Shown here: positions 1 through 10,024 of the stretch, in pieces
Position numbering within the stretch: position 1 is the stretch's first letter
How the letters are laid out: each line of letters starts with the position of its first letter
From: Gluconacetobacter asukensis
GTDB lineage: Bacteria > Pseudomonadota > Alphaproteobacteria > Acetobacterales > Acetobacteraceae
DNA length: 64,000 nucleotides
Assembly (NCBI RefSeq): GCF_014174375.1
Contig: NZ_JABEQE010000005.1
Span: 62,001-126,000 of the forward strand
Direction of reading: 5' to 3'
Notes under the pieces: model-generated
What the model was told of the DNA's origin: nothing
Databases searched by the model: none
The model's input: the letters and a program-made list of their open reading frames with translations, nothing else
Translations under genes and position numbers: made by a program

Positions 1-213
1 GTGGCGCGCCCCCATGATCAAGGTCGGCCGGTCGAGCGCCAGCCCCCAATGGACAGCACCGCTGAAAGCCAGCAGCAGGGCGGCATATTCCACCAGGCCC
101 ATAGTCATGCCCGGCACGGCGGCGGTGGAGAACAGGCTTCCCACCGCGAAGATGATGGCCGGAACGGGGCTGACAATTCCCATCAGAACCGTTGGAAGCG
201 GCAGGCGTTTCAT
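1..213 (-). CDS. DUF3429-family inner-membrane protein, 3' end outside window
   Basis: Only the first 71 codons lie in the window; the gene runs off the left edge. The start at 213 is preceded by a strong AGGAGGAAG ribosome site. The visible part has two hydrophobic stretches (about residues 5-25 and 38-55), and the motif LLAFSGAVHWGLAL is typical of DUF3429 membrane proteins, whose function is unknown. It is divergent from enolase, with 182 bp between the starts. The family call rests on one short motif and is moderately sure; the reading frame itself is well supported. Confidence 0.75.
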   Translation of the reverse strand, partial: MKRLPLPTVLMGIVSPVPAIIFAVGSLFSTAAVPGMTMGLVEYAALLLAFSGAVHWGLALDRPTLIMGARH

Positions 214-266
214 GTTTATCTTCCTCCTGCCCTGCTATTATCGCGCGGCTGGCCGCCTGCCCATGA

Positions 267-1676
<1,410 letters not shown>

Positions 1677-1689
1677 TCACGCGACACGA

Positions 1690-1742
1690 CCCGATTCGGC
1701 GGCATAGCGAGGAAAACAGTTTCCCGCCGCCGCCGAATCGGG
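1690..1742. promoter_or_regulatory. Long hairpin between eno and the FtsB-like gene
   Basis: A perfect 13-bp inverted repeat (CCCGATTCGGCGG at 1690-1702 against 1730-1742) encloses a second small stem (GGAAA/TTTCC). There is no T-run, so it could be an mRNA-stabilising or attenuating structure rather than a classical terminator. It sits 13 bp after the eno stop and 53 bp before the next start. The role is inferred. Confidence 0.6.
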
Positions 1743-1795
1743 AATAGTACAAACGTACCTATTGGCGCCCTGATGAAACGGGAGAAAGACGGACC

Positions 1796-2125
1796 ATGCA
1801 GATCGGCCGGATTGTGCGGCGGACCCTCCGTATGGTCATCCCCCCTTCCCTGTTCATCGGCCTGACCGCCTATTTCGGCGTAAACGCCATGCAGGGCGAC
1901 CATGGCATTCACAGCTATCAGGCACAGTTGCGCCTGCTGGACGAGGCGCGCGCCGCACAGGTCGACGCGGTCTCGGAACAGAATGCCTGGGCCCGCCGGG
2001 TCAGCGGACTGAAGGAAAAGGCGCTGGACCGCGACACGCTGGACGAGCGGTCGCGCGCAATGCTGAACCTGGCCCGCCCCGGCGAACTGGTCATCCCCTA
2101 CGGTCAGCACGACCGGCTGTTCTGA
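1796..2125 (+). CDS. ftsB: Septum formation initiator, FtsB/DivIC family
   Basis: A small bitopic membrane protein of 109 residues. It has one membrane segment (about residues 13-31) and then a predicted coiled coil with a heptad-like pattern (about residues 40-80), ending in a short ARPGELVIPYG segment. Length, topology and its place after eno match FtsB/DivIC, which bridges early and late divisome proteins. GGGAGAAAG upstream serves as ribosome site. Sequence identity in this family is always low, so topology and context carry much of the call. A bidirectional terminator follows. Confidence 0.85.
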   Translation: MQIGRIVRRTLRMVIPPSLFIGLTAYFGVNAMQGDHGIHSYQAQLRLLDEARAAQVDAVSEQNAWARRVSGLKEKALDRDTLDERSRAMLNLARPGELVIPYGQHDRLF

Positions 2126-2160
2126 CCGAAGCGCAGATATCCAGCCAATCCCGGAAACGA

Positions 2161-2202
2161 AAAAAAGGCCGGGCACCCCCCTGGGGTACCCGGCCTTTTT
2201 TC
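2161..2202. terminator. Bidirectional intrinsic terminator
   Basis: An A6 run, a GC-rich stem of about 13 bp with one mismatch, and a T7 run form a symmetric terminator between the convergent FtsB-like gene and rpmG. It can serve both strands. Confidence 0.9.
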
Positions 2203-2239
2203 GTGCCTATCCCGCGCGCAATGCGCGGGATAGAGCGGA

Positions 2240-2407
2240 TTATTTGATCTTCGCTTCGCGGAAGGCCACGTGCTTGCGCGCAACGGGGTCGTATTTCCGC
2301 ATCTCGAGCTTGCCGGTCTGCGCACGGGCATTCTTCTTCGTGACGTAGAAATACCCGGTGTCTGCCGACGAGACGAGCTTGATCTGAATGGTGTTGGTCT
2401 TGGCCAT
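2240..2407 (-). CDS. rpmG: 50S ribosomal protein L33
   Basis: A 55-residue basic protein beginning [20 protein letters not shown], with the L33 core [21 protein letters not shown] and the C-terminal [10 protein letters not shown]. It lacks the paired CxxC zinc motifs, so it is the zinc-independent form. I start it at 2407 rather than at an upstream ATG because of the GAGGA ribosome site just before this codon and the family's usual length. It is a single-gene unit convergent with the FtsB-like gene. Confidence 0.97.
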   Translation of the reverse strand: MAKTNTIQIKLVSSADTGYFYVTKKNARAQTGKLEMRKYDPVARKHVAFREAKIK

Positions 2408-2472
2408 GGAATCCTCAGCACTGCTCCGCCGCTGCTGGAACAATCAGGTGCAGCAGTGGTTCAAGTCGGCGG

Positions 2473-2501
2473 AAAATGCGCATACAGAGCCCTGAGGTCA
2501 A
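2473..2501 (-). promoter_or_regulatory. Possible sigma-70 promoter of rpmG
   Basis: On the minus strand TTGACC, a 17-base spacer and CATTTT lie about 65 bases upstream of the rpmG start. The -35 box is good and the -10 box is poor, so this is only a candidate. Confidence 0.35.
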
Positions 2502-2565
2502 GCGTTAGTCGCACGAATCGAGCAGATATGTGCGCATGACCGTCGAATGGGGGAGATTGGGACCG

Positions 2566-3771
2566 ATGCTGAGTGTCGCCGAAGCCCAGGCGCGTATCCT
2601 GGCGGACCTCGTACCCACGGGGCCGGAACTGGTACCTCTGGCCGATTCCTGGGGGCGAATCGCTGCCGCCGATATCGCGGCCCGGCTGGACAACCCCCCG
2701 GCCGACGTCTCGGCCATGGATGGCTACGCGGTCCGGGCGGCCGATTGCGTGCCCGGCGGCACCCTGTCGCTGGTGGGCGAAAGCCCTGCGGGCCACCCCT
2801 TTCCCGGCCGGGTCGGACCCGGCGAGACCGTGCGGATCTATACCGGCAGCATCGTCCCCGATGGCGCCGACGCGATTCTGATCCAGGAGAACGCGCAGGA
2901 AGATGGCGGCACCGTCACGGTCACCGTTCCTCCCGGGGCCGGGCAGCATATTCGCAGGCGGGGTCAGGATTTCGCCGTGGATCAGGTCGTCGTCCCCGCC
3001 GGGCGCGCGCTGACGGCGCGGGATATCGGGCTGGCCGCCGCGGCGAACCATGCCTGGGTTGCCGTGCGCCGCCGCCCGGTCGTCGCCATCCTGTCCACGG
3101 GTGATGAAATCGCGCTGCCGGGCGACCCGATCGCGCCGGGCGGTATCACCAACTCCAACACCCCGATGCTGGCCGCCCTGGTGCGCGCCTGTGGCGGCGT
3201 GCCGGTCATGCTGCCCTCCGCGCAAGATACCGCGTCCGATATCGCCCGCCTGGCGCACGGCATCGAAACCGCCGATCTGCTGCTGACCGCCGGGGGCGCC
3301 AGTGTCGGCCGCTACGACCTGGTGCAGCAGGGGCTGGAACGGATCGGGCTGACGGTGGATTTCTGGAAGATCGCGATGCGCCCCGGCAAGCCGCTGATGC
3401 ATGGGAGGATCGGCCGGGTCCCCGTCCTGGGGCTGCCCGGCAATCCGGTGGCGGCCCTGGTGTGCGGCCTGATCTTCGCCCTGCCGGCGATCCGGGCGCT
3501 GGCAGGCCACGCTGAACGCAGCCTGCCCGAGGATCTCGCGTTTCTGGGCGGCGACCTGCCGGAGAACGATCGCCGGGCCGATTATCTGCGCGCAACATTG
3601 TCCCGCACCCCGGATGGCAGCCTGCTGGCCACCGCCTTCAACCGCCAGGATTCCGCGATGCTGCACACGCTGGCCCGCAGCCAGGCCCTGATCCTGCGCC
3701 CGCCGCACGCCCCCCCGGCACGGGCGGGCGAGCCCTGCCGCGTGGTCAGGCTGGACACGCTGGCAATCTGA
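2566..3771 (+). CDS. moeA: Molybdopterin molybdenumtransferase MoeA
   Basis: A 401-residue MoeA, which inserts molybdate into adenylylated molybdopterin in the last step of molybdenum cofactor assembly. Signatures are AMDGYAVR (about residues 50-57), the MoCF-domain segment STGDEIALPGDPI near residue 180, TAGGASVGRYD, and GLPGNPVAALV near residue 288. I prefer the start at 2566, which has a GGGAGA site, over an in-frame ATG at 2536; the length then matches the family. lexA follows on the same strand but has its own promoter. moaA lies separately at 24-25 kb. Confidence 0.95.
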   Translation: MLSVAEAQARILADLVPTGPELVPLADSWGRIAAADIAARLDNPPADVSAMDGYAVRAADCVPGGTLSLVGESPAGHPFPGRVGPGETVRIYTGSIVPDGADAILIQENAQEDGGTVTVTVPPGAGQHIRRRGQDFAVDQVVVPAGRALTARDIGLAAAANHAWVAVRRRPVVAILSTGDEIALPGDPIAPGGITNSNTPMLAALVRACGGVPVMLPSAQDTASDIARLAHGIETADLLLTAGGASVGRYDLVQQGLERIGLTVDFWKIAMRPGKPLMHGRIGRVPVLGLPGNPVAALVCGLIFALPAIRALAGHAERSLPEDLAFLGGDLPENDRRADYLRATLSRTPDGSLLATAFNRQDSAMLHTLARSQALILRPPHAPPARAGEPCRVVRLDTLAI

Positions 3772-3800
3772 CCGCTCCATTTTTGGTTACGGCAATGATA

Positions 3801-3830
3801 TTGACGGCCGGGCGGGAACCAATATAGAAC
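3801..3830 (+). promoter_or_regulatory. lexA promoter with overlapping LexA operator (SOS box)
   Basis: TTGACG (3801-3806), a 16-base spacer and TATAGA (3823-3828) form a sigma-70-like promoter. GAAC-CAATATA-GAAC (3816-3830) matches the direct-repeat GAAC-N7-GAAC operator described for alphaproteobacterial LexA. It overlaps the -10 box, which fits autorepression of lexA. I did not find a second well-placed copy in the window by eye. Confidence 0.85.
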
Positions 3831-3913
3831 ACAACAAGGCGGTTTCCTGTTTGTTCCCTTCTGCTGACAACGGATTGGCCGACTGACGGAACGATTTGGG
3901 TCACGGGGTGCCA

Positions 3914-4651
3914 ATGCTGACACGCAAGCAACATGAACTGCTGCTGTTCATCGACCGGCACCTGAAGCAGACGGGGTTTTCACCCTCCTTCGACGAGATG
4001 AAGGATGCGCTGAACCTGCGGTCGAAATCCGGCATCCACCGGCTGATCTCGGCGCTGGAGGAGCGCGGCTTCCTGCAACGCCGCCATCATCGCGCCCGCG
4101 CGCTGGAGGTGTTGCGCCTGCCGGAGATGGCATCTCCCCCAGTCCCTCAGGAAGAGGCTGCTCCCGCCAAGCCCTCCTCCGGCCCGGCCGATCATTCTTT
4201 TGTGCCCAACGTCATCAAGGGCGATTTCGCCGGCCGGCTGGCGGGCGCGCCGATCGCGACCGACGCCGATGCCGTCAGCCTGCCCTTCTACGGCCGCATC
4301 GCCGCCGGCCAGCCGATCGAGGCACTGCGCGAGACCGGGGCGCAGGTCTCCGTGCCGATGAACCTGCTGGGCCGTGGCGATCATTACACGCTGGAAGTCG
4401 CCGGCGATTCGATGATCGAAGCCGGGATTCTCGATGGCGACACCGTCATCATCCGTCGCGGCGACATAGCCGATAATGGACAGATCGTGGTGGCGCTGAT
4501 CGACGATCAGGAAGTCACGCTGAAACGGCTCCGCCGGCGCGGCAGCACCATCGCCCTGGAGCCCGCCAATGCGCGCTACGAATCGCGCATCGTGCCGTCC
4601 GACCGGGTGCGCATCCAGGGCTCTCTGGTCGGGCTGCTGCGCCGCTACTGA
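3914..4651 (+). CDS. lexA: LexA repressor / SOS response autoprotease
   Basis: A 245-residue LexA. Residues 1-70 form the winged-helix DNA-binding domain ([17 protein letters not shown] onward). Residues 71-120 are a longer than usual Pro/Ala-rich linker. The C-terminal peptidase shows the Ala131-Gly132 self-cleavage site ([11 protein letters not shown]), catalytic Ser166 (AGDSMIEAG) and Lys204 (VTLKRL). RecA-promoted self-cleavage would relieve repression of DNA-repair genes. I start at 3914 because the family begins MLTRKQ; an in-frame codon at 3896 would add six residues. It ends 1 bp from the convergent bioC-bioD gene. Confidence 0.97.
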   Translation: MLTRKQHELLLFIDRHLKQTGFSPSFDEMKDALNLRSKSGIHRLISALEERGFLQRRHHRARALEVLRLPEMASPPVPQEEAAPAKPSSGPADHSFVPNVIKGDFAGRLAGAPIATDADAVSLPFYGRIAAGQPIEALRETGAQVSVPMNLLGRGDHYTLEVAGDSMIEAGILDGDTVIIRRGDIADNGQIVVALIDDQEVTLKRLRRRGSTIALEPANARYESRIVPSDRVRIQGSLVGLLRRY

Positions 4652-4652
4652 C

Positions 4653-6056
4653 CTAGAGGCGCGCGAACGGCGGCAGCAGCCGGGCCAGTTCCTCGATCTG
4701 CGCCGGGCCGATCCGGTCCAGATGCGGAAATTCCGCCAGCACCCGCGCACCACCGAACAGGCTGACCGCCCGTCGCGCCTCGGGCGATGGCGGGCCGTTC
4801 AGCACCACGCCGGCAATGGCGATTCCCCGCTGGCGCAGGGCCTGCAAGGTCAGCAGCGTATGGTTGATCGTGCCAAGCTGGCTGCGCGCGACCAGCACCA
4901 CCGGCAGCGCGAAGCGGGCGATCAGGTCGATCATCATGCAATCCGGCGCCACGGGCACCATCACCCCACCCGCCCCTTCCACCACCAGCGGCTGCGCGCT
5001 CCGCGGCTCGGGAAGACGCAACCCGGAGATGTCGAGGACGACATTCTCACGCTCGGCGGCATCGAAGGGCGAGAGCGGGGCCGACAGCACGGAGGCCGGC
5101 GGATGGATGCGCGCCGGTTCCAGCCCGGCCAGCGCCGCAACCGTCACACTGTCGGCGATGTCCTCGGCAATCCCGGTCTGGAAAGGCTTCCAGTAATCCG
5201 CCGCCCAGGCGTGGACCAGACAGGCTGAAACCAGCGTCTTGCCCACACCGGTATCGGTGCCCGTCACGAAGACGCCCCGACGGGCAGGCGTCCGGAACAG
5301 GCCATAGCCGACCATATAGGTCGTCGTCGCACCAGACGGCGTCTCCAGATCCCGCAGCAGCCGGCGCATCGCACCCGGCGCAACCGGGCGCGTGCCCTCG
5401 CGCGGCACGGATGCGCCGATCTGGCGCAGTTCACGCACGAAAGCCAGCGCCGTCTCCGGCCGGTCGAGAATCGTCTCGACCTGCCACAAGCCCTGGCCGG
5501 TCAGAGGCCACTCGGCTTCGAGCTGCGTCGCGGCCGGATAGGCCGGGATCGCGCAGTCCAGCCCGGCCGCCGCATGGACGCGCCGCCATTCGGCAAAGCT
5601 GCCTGCGCAGAGGGTGGAGAACGCCATCATGCCCCCGGGCGCGAGCATGGCAGCCAGCCGCCCCAGTGTCGCCGCGCGGTCCGAGAACCATTGCATCGAC
5701 AGGCTGGAACAGATCAGGTCATACCCCCCGCCCGCCGCTTCCGGAGCCTCGGCATCCAGCACCAGGGCGCGCACATCGCCCTCCCCATGCATGCCCTCCA
5801 GCCGGCGGCAGGCGCGGTCGCGCATTTCCGGCGCCAGATCGCTCACCGTCAGGTCCGCATGCGGAAACAGGCGACGCAGATGCTGGCTGAGAAGTCCCGT
5901 GCCACACCCCAATTCCAGAATGCGGGCAGGTGTGATGCCGGCGGCGGCGATCCGTTCGGCCAGCCGCTCGGCGACCAGGCGCTGCACCCGCGCCGCATCG
6001 TCATAGGTTTCGGCGGCGCCGAAACGGGCGGCGATTTGCTGCTTGCGCGCGGTCAT
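4653..6056 (-). CDS. bioCD: BioC-BioD fusion: malonyl-ACP methyltransferase / dethiobiotin synthetase
   Basis: One 467-residue protein with two biotin enzymes. Residues 1-255 are a class I SAM methyltransferase with ILELGCGTG near 46-54, matching BioC, which methylates malonyl-ACP to start pimelate synthesis. Residues about 258-467 are BioD, with the P-loop GTDTGVGKT at 266-274 and VVEGAGGVMVPV near 358, which closes the ureido ring. The start at 6056 overlaps the bioH stop by ATGA, so translation is coupled. It is the last gene of bioF-bioH-bioCD. BioC and BioD are usually separate proteins and act at opposite ends of the pathway. Confidence 0.93.
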   Translation of the reverse strand: MTARKQQIAARFGAAETYDDAARVQRLVAERLAERIAAAGITPARILELGCGTGLLSQHLRRLFPHADLTVSDLAPEMRDRACRRLEGMHGEGDVRALVLDAEAPEAAGGGYDLICSSLSMQWFSDRAATLGRLAAMLAPGGMMAFSTLCAGSFAEWRRVHAAAGLDCAIPAYPAATQLEAEWPLTGQGLWQVETILDRPETALAFVRELRQIGASVPREGTRPVAPGAMRRLLRDLETPSGATTTYMVGYGLFRTPARRGVFVTGTDTGVGKTLVSACLVHAWAADYWKPFQTGIAEDIADSVTVAALAGLEPARIHPPASVLSAPLSPFDAAERENVVLDISGLRLPEPRSAQPLVVEGAGGVMVPVAPDCMMIDLIARFALPVVLVARSQLGTINHTLLTLQALRQRGIAIAGVVLNGPPSPEARRAVSLFGGARVLAEFPHLDRIGPAQIEELARLLPPFARL

Positions 6057-6751
6057 GACCGCCCCACTTCCGCAATCAGTCGGGCAATCGCGGCAGCACA
6101 TCGGTCAGGATGGGTCAGCGGGAGCAGATGCCCCCCATCCTCCACCCATTCGACCGGCACGCGGCCACGGAAACTGGCCTCGGTCATCGCAGGCGGAACA
6201 ATCGGGTCCTGCCCACCGGCCAGCACGCGAATCGGCGGCATAGCGGCGTTCGATTCGGCAGCGCCCGATTCCGCATCGAATGAATCGCGCGCATCGGCAT
6301 CGCGCAGCAACTCCAGCGCCCAGGCCAGCCGCTCGGCCCGGGCAGGGCCCGGCGCCGGCGTCTCAATTCCTGCACGGCCGCGAAAAGTGGCGACCACGTC
6401 ATCCGGATGATGGTCCAGCCCGCGCGCCATGCGTTCGATCACCCGGGGCGGAATCCCCTCCGGATAATCGGCCGTGGCGCCAAAACGCGCGAAACCGTTG
6501 ATCAGCAGCATGCCGGCGCAATCGGCCGGCGGGTTCAGCAACAGCCACAGCGCACCCAGCGAATGACCGACCGCCACATGGCGCCCGGACGGCCGGGCCG
6601 TCATGCTCGGGGGGCCGAAGAAGCCGAAATCCAGAGCCGTCGCCTCGACCCCACCCAGTCGCGTCAGGACCGGTTGCCAGAAATCGGGCGTGAAGCCCCA
6701 GCCATGGACCAGGAACAGCGCCGTCGGCGCCGGATCATCGGACAATGCCAT
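6053..6751 (-). CDS. bioH: Pimeloyl-ACP methyl ester esterase, BioH-like
   Basis: A 232-residue alpha/beta-hydrolase with VHGWGFTPDFWQPV at the oxyanion site, the nucleophile elbow GHSLG near residue 73, and a C-terminal catalytic His in EDGGHLLPLTHPD. BioH-type enzymes remove the methyl ester from pimeloyl-ACP after chain elongation, which frees the substrate of BioF. Position between bioF and bioC/D supports this function. The start at 6751 is inside bioF (17-bp overlap). BioH-like esterases diverge strongly, so another biotin-linked esterase subtype is possible. Confidence 0.85.
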   Translation of the reverse strand: MALSDDPAPTALFLVHGWGFTPDFWQPVLTRLGGVEATALDFGFFGPPSMTARPSGRHVAVGHSLGALWLLLNPPADCAGMLLINGFARFGATADYPEGIPPRVIERMARGLDHHPDDVVATFRGRAGIETPAPGPARAERLAWALELLRDADARDSFDAESGAAESNAAMPPIRVLAGGQDPIVPPAMTEASFRGRVPVEWVEDGGHLLPLTHPDRCAAAIARLIAEVGRS

Positions 6752-7931
6752 GCTCCCGTGCCCCCTCGTCGAGTGCCCGCAGCAGACGGTCGAGCATCCC
6801 GACATCATGCGCCGCACTCAACGCCAGCCGGATGCGGGCCGTTCCGGGCGGGACCGTCGGTGGCCGAATCGCACCGCCCAGGACCCCCTGCGCGGCCAGC
6901 GTGCGGGCCAGAGCCAGCGCCTGTTCCGCATCCCCGACCATGACCGGCACGATCTGCGTGGAGGACAAGCCGGTGGACCAGCCCCGATGGGCCAGATCCG
7001 TCCGCAATTGCGCCGCCAGCGCCGCCAGATGCCGACGCTCCGCATCCATCGTCGGTACCAGATCCAGCGCCGCATCGATCGCCCCCAGCAGGGAGGGCGG
7101 CATCGCGGTGGTATAGATAAAGCCCGAGCATGTGCTGACCAGCCAGTCACACAGCGCGCGCGAGCCCGCGACATAGGCGCCGAACCCGCCCAGCCCCTTG
7201 CTGAACGTGCCCATCACCAGGTCCACGCCCCCGATTTCGGCGGAAAGGCCCCTGCCCTGCGGCCCCAGCACCCCGGTCGCATGCGCCTCGTCCAGATACA
7301 GGAAGGCGTCGTGCCGATCGGCCAGCGCCTTCAGGGCCGCAATATCGGCACGGTCGCCATCCATGCTGAACACGCTTTCGGTAACGATGAAGCGCAGGCC
7401 CTTCTGGTCGCCATGGCGCTCCAGCGCCTGCTCCAGATGGCCGAGATCATTATGGGCAAAGCGGATCTGGCGGATACCGGCCGCCTGGCAGCCATGATGC
7501 AGGCTGGCGTGGTTCAACCGGTCGGTAAAGACCACGGCCGGCGCGCCGGTCGCTTCCACCGACAGGCGAAACAGGGCGGGCAGGATCGCGGCATTGGCCT
7601 GCCACCCCGATGCCAGCAGCAACGCCGCCTCGGTGCCCTTGAAGCGCGCGAGCTTCTCCTCGACCAGCCGATGCTGTTCGCTGGTGCCCGTCACCAGGCG
7701 CGACGCCCCGCTGCCGGTGCCGAAACGCTGCGTCCATTCGATGGATCGCGCCTTCAGGGCCGGATGGACGGACAGGCCCAGATAATCGTTGGACGAGAAA
7801 TTCAGCAGCGTTCCGCCGTCGCGCCGGACGATCACCGGCCCGTCGCGTTCCAGCGGCCGCAGTTCGCGCCGCAGATGCCGGCGGGACAGTCCCTCCAGCG
7901 CAGTCTGGAAAAATTGATCGAAACGGGTCAT
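6735..7931 (-). CDS. bioF: 8-Amino-7-oxononanoate synthase
   Basis: A PLP enzyme of 398 residues that condenses pimeloyl-ACP with alanine. It shows NFSSNDYLGLSVHP near residue 45, the aspartate motif YLDEAHATGVLGPQGRG, and the PLP lysine in GTFSKGLGGFGAYV. I give the start at 7931 (MTRFDQFF); an in-frame ATG at 7957 would add nine residues and cannot be excluded. It is the first gene of the minus-strand biotin operon and diverges from bioA across about 75 bp, so the two promoters must share this short region. Confidence 0.95.
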   Translation of the reverse strand: MTRFDQFFQTALEGLSRRHLRRELRPLERDGPVIVRRDGGTLLNFSSNDYLGLSVHPALKARSIEWTQRFGTGSGASRLVTGTSEQHRLVEEKLARFKGTEAALLLASGWQANAAILPALFRLSVEATGAPAVVFTDRLNHASLHHGCQAAGIRQIRFAHNDLGHLEQALERHGDQKGLRFIVTESVFSMDGDRADIAALKALADRHDAFLYLDEAHATGVLGPQGRGLSAEIGGVDLVMGTFSKGLGGFGAYVAGSRALCDWLVSTCSGFIYTTAMPPSLLGAIDAALDLVPTMDAERRHLAALAAQLRTDLAHRGWSTGLSSTQIVPVMVGDAEQALALARTLAAQGVLGGAIRPPTVPPGTARIRLALSAAHDVGMLDRLLRALDEGAREHGIVR

Positions 7932-8005
7932 GAAGCGATGGTTTGTGCCGGACCCCATGAACCCGGTCAATTCCAGTCTGCCGTCCCCGCAAGGAGAGTA
8001 AGCCC

Positions 8006-9271
8006 ATGACCGGACCGGACTGGTTCGAAGCCGGCCTGCCGCATATCTGGCTCCCCTATACCCAGATGCAGACGGTCTCGCCCCCCATGGCCGCCACATC
8101 GACGGACGGATGCCGGATTCGCCTGGCCGATGGGCGGGAACTGGTCGATGGCATCGCGTCCTGGTGGACCGCCTGCCATGGCTATAATCACCCGCACATC
8201 CGCCAGGCCGCGATCGAGCAGCTCACGCGCATGCCGCATGTCATGTTCGGCGGGCTGGTGCATGAGCCCGCGCTGCGCCTGGCGCGGCGACTGGCCGATC
8301 TGCTGCCGGGCGATCTGGAGCGTGTCTTCTTTTCCGATTCCGGCTCGGTCGCGGTCGAGGTCGCGATCAAGATGGCGATGCAATACTGGCTGAACCGGGG
8401 CCAGAAGGGGCGCACCCGCCTGGTCGCATTTCGCGGCGGCTATCATGGCGACACGCTGGCGACGATGGCGGTATGCGACCCGGAGGAAGGCATGCACAGC
8501 CTGTTCGCCGGCATCCTGCCCCAGCATTTCATCACCGACCTGCCGTGCGACGACCAGTCCACCGCCGCGTTGGAACAATTGATGGAAACCGAAGGCCAGC
8601 GCGTGGCCGCGATCCTGGTCGAGCCGCTGGTCCAGGGCGCGGGCGGCATGCTGTTCCATGACGCCGCAACCCTGCGACGCCTGCGCGACATCGCCGACCG
8701 GCATGGCGTACTGCTGATTCTGGACGAGATCTTTACCGGCTTCGGCCGCACCGGCACGATGTTCGCCTGTCAACAGGCCGATATCGTGCCGGATATCCTC
8801 ACGCTCTCAAAGGCGTTGTCGGGCGGGACGGTTCCGCTGGCCGCCACCGTGGCGCGGCATCACGTCTTTGCGGCCTTTCTGTCGGATGACCCGATGCATG
8901 CGCTGATGCACGGCCCGACCTTCATGGCCAATCCATTGGCCTGCGCCTGCGCCAACGCCTCGCTGGACCTGTTCGAGCGCGAACCGCGCCTGGAACAGGT
9001 CGCGGCGATCGAGGCCCAGATGCGTGATGAACTGGAGCCATGCCGCCACCTGCCCGCCGTGCTAGACGTCCGGGTCATGGGCGCGATCGGCGTGGTCGAG
9101 CTGGAGCGCATCAACGACATGAACCGCCTGAAGGCCAGGCTGGTCGAGCAGGGTGTCTGGGTGCGCCCCTTCCGCTCGATCGTCTATCTGACACCGGCTT
9201 TCACGGTGACAAAACCGGAACTCGCACGGCTGACAGGCGCCATCCGCACCGTTCTGGCCGACGCCCCGTGA
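8006..9271 (+). CDS. bioA: Adenosylmethionine--8-amino-7-oxononanoate aminotransferase
   Basis: A class III aminotransferase of 421 residues that converts KAPA to DAPA with SAM as amino donor. Visible are the N-terminal HIWLPYTQM typical of BioA, ASWWTACHGYNHP, ILDEIFTGFGRTGTMFACQ and the PLP lysine in ILTLSKALSGG. AAGGAGAG precedes the ATG. It is divergent from bioF-bioH-bioCD; together these genes cover every late step except BioB, which is not in this window. I see no BioR-type TTATCTATAA box in the short shared promoter region. Confidence 0.97.
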   Translation: MTGPDWFEAGLPHIWLPYTQMQTVSPPMAATSTDGCRIRLADGRELVDGIASWWTACHGYNHPHIRQAAIEQLTRMPHVMFGGLVHEPALRLARRLADLLPGDLERVFFSDSGSVAVEVAIKMAMQYWLNRGQKGRTRLVAFRGGYHGDTLATMAVCDPEEGMHSLFAGILPQHFITDLPCDDQSTAALEQLMETEGQRVAAILVEPLVQGAGGMLFHDAATLRRLRDIADRHGVLLILDEIFTGFGRTGTMFACQQADIVPDILTLSKALSGGTVPLAATVARHHVFAAFLSDDPMHALMHGPTFMANPLACACANASLDLFEREPRLEQVAAIEAQMRDELEPCRHLPAVLDVRVMGAIGVVELERINDMNRLKARLVEQGVWVRPFRSIVYLTPAFTVTKPELARLTGAIRTVLADAP

Positions 9272-9285
9272 CATAATAAGCGCCT

Positions 9286-9309
9286 GGACCGGCGGCAGAC
9301 CGCCGGTCC
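9286..9309. terminator. Hairpin between bioA and DUF4167 gene
   Basis: A perfect 10-bp stem (GGACCGGCGG/CCGCCGGTCC) with a CAGA loop lies between these convergent genes. There is no T-run, so it may act as a Rho-dependent or stem-only terminator. Confidence 0.7.
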
Positions 9310-9318
9310 CGCGACAAA

Positions 9319-9753
9319 TCAGGCTTCGACCGGCGCCAGTTCCGTGTCCGATCCCGGACGGGCTTTTTCCGAAGCCGATTCCTCGGCGCCTTCTTCGGCC
9401 GCGTCATCCCCGTCGCTCACCGCCATGGGGCGCTGGCGGACATGCCGCTCCTGGCGTTCCTGCTGGTTCTGCTGCGCCGCCTGGGTCATGGCGTTCAGGA
9501 TGCGGAAATAATGTTCGGCATGCTGAAAATAGGCCTCGGCCATCACGCGGTCGCCCGCGCCGCTGGCATCGCGCCCAAGCTGCAGGTATTTTTCAAACAA
9601 TTGCTGGGCGGTGCCGCGAATGCGCAGATCCGGCCCGTTACTGTCGAACACATGGTTACGATTGAGGGGGATCTGGCCGTTCTGCTGGCGTACACTTCCG
9701 CCATTGCTGCCGCCCGAACGATGGTGCCGGCCCCGCATGCGTTTCATGTTCAT
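9319..9753 (-). CDS. DUF4167-family protein
   Basis: A protein of about 144 residues with a basic N terminus (MKRMRGRHHRSGG) and the conserved DUF4167 block: HVFDSNGPDLRIRGTAQQ, then YLQLGRDASGAGDRVMAEAY and FQHAEHYFRI. The tail is charged and acidic. The family is widespread in alphaproteobacteria and its function is unknown; the basic start suggests nucleic-acid contact, which is inference. Starts at 9753, 9747 and 9789 are all possible; I chose 9753 for fit to the family's MKRMRG beginning. The 271 bp up to prmC hold no gene that I can support. Confidence 0.85.
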   Translation of the reverse strand: MNMKRMRGRHHRSGGSNGGSVRQQNGQIPLNRNHVFDSNGPDLRIRGTAQQLFEKYLQLGRDASGAGDRVMAEAYFQHAEHYFRILNAMTQAAQQNQQERQERHVRQRPMAVSDGDDAAEEGAEESASEKARPGSDTELAPVEA

Positions 9754-10024
9754 AAGCTGTCGCAGCACTTTCCTGTTAACGGCCGCCATTTGCCTGCGAC
9801 CGCCGGGGCCAACCATCCCCTATTGTCATTCTGAGCGCCTGGCGTGCAGCCCGGCATCTGATCCTGCGGCATGATACAACGACCCGGGTCCCTGCACGCA
9901 CCCGTGCGGCCATTTCTGTTTTCATGCATTCAGGATCGGCATGCGGCATCTCGGAAAGGTAAAAACCCCCGTCCGCATTCCATCGGTAATCTATGCCCTT
10001 ATATCCGCTCTGCCAAATGGTTTT

